Positions 6,907 to 11,339 of a DNA stretch of 11,339 nucleotides are shown here, piece by piece. Origin of the DNA: Pseudomonadota bacterium (GTDB lineage Bacteria > Pseudomonadota > Gammaproteobacteria > Burkholderiales > Burkholderiaceae_C); the NCBI GenBank assembly GCA_023396625.1, contig JAEWVY010000278.1, positions 1 to 11,339 on the forward strand, in the 5' to 3' direction. Position numbers and translations under genes: made by a program. How positions within the stretch are numbered: the first letter of the stretch is position 1; each line of letters opens with the position of its first letter. The notes under the pieces were generated by a model. It did not search any database. It was not told the origin of the DNA and worked only from the letters and a program-made list of their open reading frames with translations.

Positions 6907-7277
6907 TGGACGAGTCGATGGAAACCTTTGTGCCCCTGACGTTTCGCCGCCGGGGCGTCCAACGCGTGGCTGCCGACGACCGGCACGTCCACGACGTGAC
7001 ACTGCTCGACGGTGTGGCACGCGCCTTCTACTGGCAACACCTGCTGGACACCGGCGCGATGCAGAGCGGTTCGGCCATCGCCCGCGCCGAGAAGCTGCAC
7101 CACTCGGTGGTCAACGAACTGCTGCGCCTGGCCCTGCTGGCCCCCGACATCATTGAGCAGTTCATGGCAGGCAAGCAGCCACGGCGGCTGACGCTGATGT
7201 GGTTTCAGCGAAACCGCCTGATGGTGGACTGGCACGCCCAGCGCCAGCTCATGGCCAGTTTTGAGGAGGATGTGTGA
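6906..7277 (+). CDS. HTH-like accessory protein of recombinase operon, paralog 1
   Basis: The 123-aa protein (MDESMETFVPLTFRRRGVQR) has a core FYWQHLLDTGAMQSGSAIAR followed by AEKLHHSVVNELLRLALLAP and DIIEQFMAG. This resembles the ParB/KorB-type HTH pattern (helix, then A-x-x-E-x-L-x-x-S-x-V-x-x-x-L-R-L-x-x-L-A-P-D-I). It is clearly homologous to the next gene. Small proteins of this kind often follow serine recombinases in proteobacteria, but I know of no assigned function; DNA binding is inferred. ATG at 6906 shares its A with the recombinase stop (TGATG), so coupling decides the start. Confidence 0.8.
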   Translation: MDESMETFVPLTFRRRGVQRVAADDRHVHDVTLLDGVARAFYWQHLLDTGAMQSGSAIARAEKLHHSVVNELLRLALLAPDIIEQFMAGKQPRRLTLMWFQRNRLMVDWHAQRQLMASFEEDV

Positions 7278-7750
7278 GCAAGAAGCATCGCGGCCACGCC
7301 AAGGGCGACCCTGTGACGTATCAGACGCCGCTGCCCGCTGGCGGCGTGCGGATGGAGACCTTTCTACCCTGGACGCTGGTGCGCCGGGGCCTGAAAAAGC
7401 AAGTCATCACGCCACTGGACGCGCCGCAGGAGTTTCTGGACGAGGCCCGCCGTGAGCGGCAGGTGCGCGAGATGGCGCAGGACACCCCCTTGATGCGGGC
7501 GCTCGGCCTTGCGCACCACTGGCAGCGTCTGCTGGACGACGGACGGTTCAGTTCGATCACCGAGATCGCCGAGGCAGAGGGACTCGATCTCGGTCGTGCC
7601 AGCCGGATCGCCCGATTGGCGCAATTGGCACCGGACATCGTGGAAGCCTGCACCACTGGCGTGGCTGCGCACTTGACGTTGGAAAGCGTCGGGCGACGCG
7701 CCAACCCGCTGCGATGGGACGAGCAGCGCGAACGCCTTCGGTTCCGGTGA
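7274..7750 (+). CDS. HTH-like accessory protein of recombinase operon, paralog 2
   Basis: The 158-aa protein starts at GTG 7274, overlapping the previous stop by 4 nt and preceded by GAGGAGG at close spacing. After a basic 30-residue leader it aligns with paralog 1: METFLPWTLVRRGLKK matches METFVPLTFRRRGVQR, and HHWQRLLDDGRFSSITEIAE plus LARLAQLAPDIVEA matches the HTH core. It carries an extra stretch at about residues 50-75 (DEARRERQVREMAQDTPLMR). The C-terminal LRWDEQRERL matches MVDWHAQRQL. DNA binding is inferred, function unknown. The stop TGA (7748-7750) directly abuts the stop of the convergent GDCCVxC gene with no spacer. Confidence 0.8.
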   Translation: MSKKHRGHAKGDPVTYQTPLPAGGVRMETFLPWTLVRRGLKKQVITPLDAPQEFLDEARRERQVREMAQDTPLMRALGLAHHWQRLLDDGRFSSITEIAEAEGLDLGRASRIARLAQLAPDIVEACTTGVAAHLTLESVGRRANPLRWDEQRERLRFR

Positions 7751-7972
7751 TCAACCGGCGCAGCAACTCCCCTTGCCGCGCTCCTGAATCGGCGGGCACG
7801 GCACGGTACCGTAGGAGCAGTACACGCAGCAGTCGCCCTGCTTAGGCTTGAGTACGGCGTGACACTGCTCGCACTCGTAGAACCACTGGCAGGCGTCTGT
7901 GGGCATCGTCTCGGTCTTGGCGTGGCCGCACTCGGGACAGGTCAGCGTCGATTCCAAGATCACCGCAGTCAC
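7751..7972 (-). CDS. GDCCVxC domain-containing protein (mer-associated)
   Basis: The 73-aa cysteine-rich protein begins at GTG (MTAVILESTLTCPECGH), overlapping the merP stop by 4 nt. Motifs in order are CPECGH, CEQC, the diagnostic GDCCVYCSYG, CPP and a C-terminal CC. Paired CxxC sites suggest a small metal- or mercury-binding or zinc-ribbon protein. GDCCVxC proteins occur in mercury-resistance operons, and some relatives carry selenocysteine; here the position is an ordinary Cys codon. Its precise role is unsettled. As third gene of the merTP operon it would be induced by Hg(II) through MerR. Confidence 0.9.
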   Translation of the reverse strand: MTAVILESTLTCPECGHAKTETMPTDACQWFYECEQCHAVLKPKQGDCCVYCSYGTVPCPPIQERGKGSCCAG

Positions 7973-8253
7973 TTGGCACTCCCCACCACGGTCGAGGGGT
8001 ACCCAGCATCCTTGGTGGCGCGCTTGAGAGCCTCGACGTCGGTCTTCGCGTCATCGAATGTCACCTTGGCTTCGCGGCTATCCAGATTCACGTCGGTCTT
8101 GCTGACGCCCGACACTTTGGTCAGCGCCTTCTTGACCGTGATCGGGCAGGTAGCGCAGTTCATGCCGGGCACGGACAGCGTGACGGTCTGGGTCGCAGCC
8201 CACAAGGGCGAGGCGAAGGCTGCAAAGGTGGCCAGCGCAACAAGCTTCTTCAT
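7969..8253 (-). CDS. merP: Periplasmic mercury-binding protein MerP
   Basis: The 94-aa precursor has a Sec signal peptide (MKKLVALATFAAFASPLWAA) followed by a heavy-metal-associated (HMA) domain with GMNCATC, placing the Hg ligands at Cys33 and Cys36, and the family sequence GVSKTDVNLDSREAKVTFDD. MerP captures Hg(II) in the periplasm and hands it to MerT. Length agrees with known MerP (about 91 aa). An AAAGGAAG ribosome site precedes the ATG. It lies 12 bp after merT and overlaps the following GDCCVxC gene, forming one operon under the mer promoter. Confidence 0.95.
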   Translation of the reverse strand: MKKLVALATFAAFASPLWAATQTVTLSVPGMNCATCPITVKKALTKVSGVSKTDVNLDSREAKVTFDDAKTDVEALKRATKDAGYPSTVVGSAK

Positions 8254-8265
8254 GACAACTTCCTT

Positions 8266-8634
8266 TCAGTAGAACCAGGGCGCGATCAGCGGGAATCCGA
8301 GGGCGAGGACCACCAGCGCCACCACGATCCAGAACAGCACCATGTAGCTGCGGTTAACTGATGGCAGCGCACAGACCTGCCCCGGAGCGCAATCCGTGGC
8401 CGGTCGCCAGATGCGACGGTAAGCGAAGAAAAGCGCCACTACCGCCGCGCCGATGAACAAGGGCTGGTAGGGTTCGAGCAGCGTCAAGTTGCTGATCCAG
8501 GCTCCGGAAACGCCGAGCGTGATCAACACCAACGGGCCGAGGCAGCAGGTAGAGGCCAGGACGGCCGCAAGCCCGCCAGTCAACAGTGCGCCGCGTCCGC
8601 CGCCTTGTGTCTCTGTTGGTCGATCTGTATTCAT
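8266..8634 (-). CDS. merT: Mercuric ion transporter MerT
   Basis: The 122-aa inner-membrane protein has three hydrophobic segments. The Cys30-Cys31 pair lies in the first (LASTCCLGPLVLITLG). A second pair, Cys82 and Cys88, lies in the cytoplasmic loop (DCAPGQVCALP). These match the two Hg-relay pairs of MerT. It takes Hg(II) from MerP into the cytoplasm for reduction by MerA, which is not in this window. The N-terminus is six residues longer than in Tn501 MerT, as recalled. There is no alternative start between this ATG and the conserved GRGALL. The ATG lies only six bases past the -10 box and has no ribosome site, so the mRNA is probably leaderless. Confidence 0.95.
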   Translation of the reverse strand: MNTDRPTETQGGGRGALLTGGLAAVLASTCCLGPLVLITLGVSGAWISNLTLLEPYQPLFIGAAVVALFFAYRRIWRPATDCAPGQVCALPSVNRSYMVLFWIVVALVVLALGFPLIAPWFY

Positions 8635-8640
8635 GGGTTA

Positions 8641-8671
8641 AGCTTACTTCCGTACCTAAGTACGGAGTCAA
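8641..8671 (-). promoter_or_regulatory. mer promoter PmerT with 19-bp spacer
   Basis: TTGACT (8666-8671) and TAAGCT (8641-8646) on the minus strand are separated by 19 bp, the over-long spacer that makes mer promoters depend on Hg-loaded MerR twisting the DNA. The operator fills the spacer. TAAGCTTA at 8639-8646 is a perfect palindrome, so it also offers a -10 box on the plus strand for merR, with TTGGTC (8616-8621) 17 bp upstream as a weak -35. Confidence 0.9.
8650..8665. promoter_or_regulatory. MerR operator
   Basis: CCGTAC-CTAA-GTACGG is a perfect 6-bp dyad with a 4-bp centre, the classical MerR-binding site, placed between the -35 and -10 boxes. Its right edge also supplies the GGAG (8664-8667) that serves as merR ribosome site. 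Confidence 0.9.
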
Positions 8672-8676
8672 GCACC

Positions 8677-9084
8677 ATGAGCGAACCACCTGAAACACTG
8701 ACCATCGGCGTCCTGGCCGATGCCGCCGGGGTCAACGTCGAGACGATCCGCTTCTATCAACGCAAAGGCTTGATGCAGGAGCCCGACCGGCCCCTGGGCG
8801 GCATTCGTCACTACGGCGAGCCGGATCTGGCGCGAGTGCGCTTTATCAAATCGGCCCAGCGCCTGGGATTCAGCCTGGACGAGGTCGGGGATTTGCTGAA
8901 GCTTGAAGATGGATCGCATTGCACCGAGGCGCGCGAGCAGGCCGAGCACAAGCTGGCAGACGTGCGAACACGGCTTACCGACCTGACGCGCATCGAGCGC
9001 GTGCTGGCGGATCTCGTAGAACGCTGCTGCGCCACGAATGGCAATGTCCGCTGCCCATTGATCGCAGCATTGCAGGATGCATGA
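8677..9084 (+). CDS. merR: Mercury-responsive regulator MerR
   Basis: The 135-aa protein has the N-terminal MerR HTH (TIGVLADAAGVNVETIRFYQ, then RKGLM, RPLGGIRHY) and a dimerisation helix (about 80-115). Three cysteines fall exactly at the Hg-binding positions known for MerR: Cys82, Cys117 and Cys126 (SHC, ERCC, RCP). It therefore senses Hg(II) rather than another metal. It represses and then activates the divergent merTP operon and normally its own gene. ATG at 8677 is five bases from the -35 box of PmerT and has GGAG nine bases upstream. ynfA follows after one base, so both are probably on one mRNA. Confidence 0.95.
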   Translation: MSEPPETLTIGVLADAAGVNVETIRFYQRKGLMQEPDRPLGGIRHYGEPDLARVRFIKSAQRLGFSLDEVGDLLKLEDGSHCTEAREQAEHKLADVRTRLTDLTRIERVLADLVERCCATNGNVRCPLIAALQDA

Positions 9085-9085
9085 C

Positions 9086-9421
9086 ATGGAACCCCTGAAA
9101 GTCGCTGTGCTGTTTGCCGTGACCGCTGTCACCGAGATCGTCGGCTGCTACTTGCCATGGCTAGTCATCAAACAGGGCAAATCCGCGTGGCTGCTGATTC
9201 CCGCAGCTCTATCGCTGGGACTGTTTACGTGGTTGCTCACATTGCACCCCACTGCGGCGGGACGTACCTACGCGGCCTATGGTGGGATGTACATCGCCGT
9301 GGCACTCGTGTGGCTCCACTTCGTTGACGGCATTGCGCTCACACGCTGGGATCTGGCCGGAGCAGGTATCGCGCTGGCGGGCATGGCCCTCATCGCACTA
9401 CAGCCCACGGCAACGGCGTAG
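9086..9421 (+). CDS. YnfA family small membrane protein (UPF0060)
   Basis: The 111-aa hydrophobic protein has four predicted membrane helices and matches YnfA along its length: TAVTEIVGCYLPWLVIKQGK, SAWLLIPAALSLGLFTWLLT, LHPTAAGRTYAAYGGMYI, ALVWLHFVDGIALTRWDLAG. Length fits the family (about 108). YnfA proteins resemble the small multidrug resistance transporters and have been linked to efflux, but the substrate here is unknown. ATG at 9086 is preferred to 9077 because AGGA then lies eight bases upstream. One base separates it from the merR stop, so it shares the merR transcript and may be tied to metal stress. Confidence 0.9.
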   Translation: MEPLKVAVLFAVTAVTEIVGCYLPWLVIKQGKSAWLLIPAALSLGLFTWLLTLHPTAAGRTYAAYGGMYIAVALVWLHFVDGIALTRWDLAGAGIALAGMALIALQPTATA

Positions 9422-9648
9422 TGATCAGACAGCTTTTGCTCTCGGTCGCCTGGTCTTGACCAAGTGAAAACTACAACCCGAGGACTGCAAACCCGCGCCA
9501 GTGCAGGAATCGGGCAGTTGACCGGTCAAGAGGCCGGCAGAGAACAGAGAGGGAAAGTCGGGGAAGTCGCGGCCGGAAAAGGGCGCAATCGCAGGTTGGC
9601 GGTCAAGAGGCAAGGGCGCGAAACCGCGCCAACACTGGGGGAACGGGC
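9422..9648. repeat. Noncoding stretch with small inverted and direct repeats
   Basis: I see no credible gene here. Three inverted repeats stand out: TGGTC-TT-GACCA at 9451-9462, the perfect palindrome TTGACCGGTCAA at 9518-9529, and GGCGCG-AAAC-CGCGCC at 9615-9630. A direct repeat CGGTCAAGAGGC occurs at 9523-9534 and 9600-9611. The recurring GGTCAA/TTGACC core could be protein-binding arms, for example of an attachment site. The pattern is seen; the role is a guess. Confidence 0.4.
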
Positions 9649-9682
9649 AAAAAAAATCCCAACCGGATAAGGGTTGGGATTT
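9649..9682 (-). terminator. Strong rho-independent terminator (leftward)
   Basis: On the minus strand an 11-bp perfect stem (AAATCCCAACC / GGTTGGGATTT) with a 7-nt loop is followed by eight T residues. It lies just downstream of the CCA-ended RNA-like sequence on the same strand, as expected for the end of an RNA gene. On the plus strand only TTT follows the stem, so rightward termination would be weaker. Confidence 0.85.
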
Positions 9683-9689
9683 CACATTA

Positions 9690-9727
9690 TGGTGGCGGAA
9701 CACGGAACTGAACCCGCGTCCGTGTAT
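9690..9727 (-). other. tmRNA/tRNA-like 3' end with CCA, possible att remnant
   Basis: Read on the minus strand, ACACGGACGCGGGTTCAG is followed by TTCCGTGTTCCGCCACCA. GGACGCGGGTTCA-TTCC resembles the T-arm of bacterial tmRNA (ssrA), and the CCGCCACCA end resembles an acceptor 3' strand. However, the T-stem is imperfect; an ACACGGA/TCCGTGT 7-bp pairing is better. The 70 upstream bases give only a partial acceptor match (GGCGGGC at 9761-9767) and no D-loop. It is not an intact tRNA. It could be the 3' fragment of an RNA gene left at an integration site. Confidence 0.3.
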
Positions 9728-9819
9728 GAGGCTCTTTAGGAAAGCACTGTTCTTAAGGACGCCCGCCTCTATCAAATGGCCGTTTTGCATCCTGAAAGAC
9801 CGTTTGAACCAGCCCAAAG

Positions 9820-9848
9820 TTGCGACAGTCCCAAAATGGGACTACACT
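9820..9848 (+). promoter_or_regulatory. higBA promoter with embedded operator
   Basis: TTGCGA (9820-9825) and TACACT (9843-9848) are spaced by 17 bp. The spacer is almost exactly filled by the palindrome AGTCCCA-AAA-TGGGACT (9827-9843), a likely binding site for HigA or the HigBA complex. Transcription should start at 9855 or 9856, at the higB ATG. Confidence 0.7.
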
Positions 9849-9855
9849 GTGGCCA

Positions 9856-10158
9856 ATGCGAGTCATTGCCGTGTCCACCCTTCGAGCATTCTGGGAACTG
9901 CACCCTGATGCCGAGCAGCCACTGAAGGCTTGGTACGAGGAAGCGACGCTCGCATCCTGGACCCAGCCCGCTGACATCAAAGCGCAGTACCGCAGCGCCA
10001 GCGTGCTGAAAAACCGTCGCGTGGTCTTCAACATCAAAGGCAATGACTATCGACTGATCGTGGCCATTGCTTACAAGTTACAGATCGTCTACGTGAAGTT
10101 CGTCGGCACCCACAAGGAGTACGACGCTGTCGACGCAGAAACCGTTGAAATGGCCTGA
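9856..10158 (+). CDS. higB: HigB family mRNA interferase toxin
   Basis: The 100-aa protein matches the HigB_toxin (RelE-like) family: MRVIAVSTLRAFWELHPDAE, QPLKAWYEEA, IKAQYRSASVLKNRRVVFNI, KGNDYRLIVAI and VYVKFVGTHKEYDAVDAETV. Such toxins cleave mRNA on the ribosome and are neutralised by the adjacent HigA. Reverse order (toxin first) is normal for this type. ATG at 9856 begins the conserved MRVIA; an ATG-free extension to 9820 would run through the promoter. There is no clear ribosome site, and the predicted transcript begins at or one base before the ATG. A 5-bp hairpin (TGGCC/GGCCA, 10151-10165) covers the stop. Confidence 0.9.
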   Translation: MRVIAVSTLRAFWELHPDAEQPLKAWYEEATLASWTQPADIKAQYRSASVLKNRRVVFNIKGNDYRLIVAIAYKLQIVYVKFVGTHKEYDAVDAETVEMA

Positions 10159-10176
10159 TCGGCCACGGAGGAAAAC

Positions 10177-10548
10177 ATGGACATCCGCCCTATCCACACC
10201 GAAGCAGACTACAAGGCGACGCTCAAAGAAATTTCGGCTTTGATGGAGTCCGACCCTGATCTAGGCACGCCGGAGGGTGATCGCCTGGACATCCTGGCCA
10301 CACTGGTGCAGGCCTACGAGGCCAAGCACATTCCCATTACTGCGCCGGATCCGGTGGAAGCCATCAAGTTCCGGATGGATCAGAGCGGGCTGTCCGTCAA
10401 AGATCTTGAGCCCATCATTGGCAAGAGCAACCGCGTCTACGAAGTCCTGAGCCGCAAGCGCCCGCTCACGCTGGCTATGATCCGCAGACTGCACAAGAGT
10501 CTGGGCATCCCGGCCGATGTGCTGATTGCGGAGACGGTTGCAGGATGA
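10177..10548 (+). CDS. higA: HigA family antitoxin, XRE-type HTH
   Basis: The 123-aa protein begins MDIRPIHTEADYKATLKEIS, has an acidic linker (SDPDLGTPEGDRLDILATLV) and an HTH in the C-terminal half (AIKFRMDQSGLSVKDLEPII, GKSNRVYEVLSRKRPLTLAM, IRRLHKSLGIPADVLI). This is the long HigA type in which the HTH lies at the C-terminus. It should bind HigB, block it and repress the operon through the palindrome at 9827-9843. GGAGG precedes the ATG by about six bases, a far better site than that of the toxin, which fits antitoxin excess. The gap to higB is 18 bp. Confidence 0.92.
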   Translation: MDIRPIHTEADYKATLKEISALMESDPDLGTPEGDRLDILATLVQAYEAKHIPITAPDPVEAIKFRMDQSGLSVKDLEPIIGKSNRVYEVLSRKRPLTLAMIRRLHKSLGIPADVLIAETVAG

Positions 10549-10618
10549 TCGTCGAACACTGAGCTTGGCTTCTACAGGGAACAGCGTTGTCATGGGTGCA
10601 TCCGTCTTGGAGAAGAAG

Positions 10619-10853
10619 ATGCACTACCCCGTGATGACCGAAAGGCAACTTGCCGCCCGCTGGAAGATCAGCCTGAAAACCTTGCGACGCTGGCGTTCAG
10701 ACAACGAAGGGCCCACCACCAGTTACGGAGCCAGAGCCAGCACCACCTTCGCGCGTGCCGCGATGGCATGAACTTGCCCGGGAACTGGATCGTCCACTGG
10801 CCCTTGAGGGCGTGGATTCGATGATTTGGTCAAATTACCCCGCCAGCTCGTAA
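10619..10853 (+). pseudogene. Frameshifted remnant of an HTH DNA-binding protein
   Basis: The reading frame from ATG 10619 (GGAG six bases upstream) gives MHYPVMTERQLAARWKISLK followed by TLRRWRSDNEGP, the start of the same HTH type as the protein at 686-949. After the GP the frame loses the expected K-L-G-x-R-V-x-Y wing and stops at 10771. The +1 frame carries on with a protein-like sequence (VTEPEPAPPSRVPRWHELAR, then ELDRPLALEGVDS) to a stop at 10851-10853. A frameshift, probably with loss of the wing-coding segment, is the simplest reading. The last 19 bases overlap the convergent Fic gene end. Confidence 0.65.
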
Positions 10854-11339
10854 CCCGTACTTCGCCCACCACCCGGTGTTTTCTGGAGCACTCCAAGATC
10901 CAACAGCTGCGTGATGTCGCGCAGCGCCGTGTCCGGCGAGCATTTGGCTATCGCCGCCCATTTGCTGCTGGTCAACTTGCCATCGAAACCGTCAAGCAGG
11001 CGGTTGAGCAACTTCACCTGTCGCTCATTCAGCGAGTGACCCGCCCAACGTTGCCAGAATCGCGCCTTGACCAACACCGCATCTAGGGTGGTCTGAGAAC
11101 TGGCTACCGCACGGCCCAGGGTGCCAAGGAACCATGACAACCAGCCCGTGACGTCGACTGAGCCTTTCTGGGTCCGCTCGAGCACCTCGTAGTAGTCCTT
11201 GCGTTCCCGCTGGATCTGGGCCGACAGGCTGTAAAAGCGCTGAGGGCTGCCATCGGCGCGGGCAAGAAACATGTCGCCCACGGCGCGGGCGATGCGGCCG
11301 TTTCCATCATCGAAGGGGTGCAGCGTCACAAACCAGAGG
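10835..11339 (-). CDS. Fic family protein, C-terminal part (partial)
   Basis: The gene enters from the right edge, so its N-terminus is missing; 167 residues are seen. The first visible residues include HPFDDGNGRIAR, the Fic signature HPFxDGNGRxxR, with the catalytic His. Such enzymes transfer AMP or another group from a nucleotide to a protein target. After the Fic helices, a C-terminal winged-helix part follows (SLNERQVKLLNRLLDGFDGK, LTSSKWAAIAKCSPDTALRD, ITQLLDLGVLQKTPGGGRST). This layout is common among stand-alone Fic proteins of about 370 aa. The inhibitory motif (S/T)xxxE(G/N) would be upstream and cannot be checked. The motif is intact, so activity is possible. Confidence 0.92.
   Translation of the reverse strand, partial: LWFVTLHPFDDGNGRIARAVGDMFLARADGSPQRFYSLSAQIQRERKDYYEVLERTQKGSVDVTGWLSWFLGTLGRAVASSQTTLDAVLVKARFWQRWAGHSLNERQVKLLNRLLDGFDGKLTSSKWAAIAKCSPDTALRDITQLLDLGVLQKTPGGGRSTGYELAG

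Noticed and set aside
5212..7020. 602-residue open frame on the minus strand
   Set aside because: It is the shadow of the serine recombinase and DUF2924 genes, whose conserved motifs are unmistakable on the plus strand.
7751..7972. Selenocysteine-containing GDCCVxC protein
   Set aside because: The motif uses Cys codons and no in-frame TGA occurs before the stop, so no recoding is needed.
9690..9767. Intact tRNA gene
   Set aside because: The acceptor stem is only partly paired, the D-loop GG is missing and the T-stem has mismatches, so a functional cloverleaf is not supported.
9425..9817. 130-residue minus-strand frame
   Set aside because: It would read through the strong terminator and the tmRNA-like element; its composition looks random.
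10151..10165. TGGCC-TGATC-GGCCA hairpin between higB and higA
   Set aside because: A 5-bp stem without T-tract is too weak to call as attenuator or terminator.

Overview
The window is GC-rich accessory DNA, most likely a genomic island, integrative element or prophage-like region of a proteobacterium. The mer genes, DUF2924/serine recombinase operon and HigBA pair suggest a beta- or gammaproteobacterium, but no core gene fixes the host. Nearly every gene belongs to a mobile-element, regulatory, toxin-antitoxin or metal-resistance class. Many genes overlap by 1-11 nt at stop/start codons.

Left part, minus strand (1-4715): from right to left, an XRE repressor and an ImmA/IrrE zinc metallopeptidase form a tight pair behind a clear promoter (TTGACA-17-TACGAT). 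The pair ends at a rho-independent terminator. A second operon follows, with two overlapping genes of unrecognised function (478 and 318 aa). A third set holds a MerR/excisionase-like HTH protein, a 160-aa unknown and the start of a phage-type AAA ATPase that runs off the left edge. A 21-bp near-repeat occurs in front of both the XRE gene and the 478-aa gene. This suggests that the XRE/ImmA switch also controls the unknown pair.

Middle, plus strand (4878-7750): five chained genes encode a 63-aa protein, a DUF2924 protein, a large serine recombinase with no cysteines in its zinc-ribbon region, and two small HTH-like proteins that are paralogs of each other.

Mercury cluster (7751-9421): merT, merP and a GDCCVxC-domain gene run left. 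merR and a ynfA-family gene run right from a shared mer operator. No merA is present; the operon stops where the recombinase operon ends in the opposite direction. merT is predicted to be read from a leaderless mRNA.

Right part: a 434-bp noncoding stretch holds small repeats, a strong leftward terminator and a minus-strand sequence resembling the 3' end of a tmRNA or tRNA with CCA, possibly an old attachment site. A HigB-HigA toxin-antitoxin operon follows, with an operator filling its promoter spacer. Next come a frameshifted HTH remnant related to the left-hand HTH protein and the C-terminal part of a Fic-domain protein cut by the right edge.
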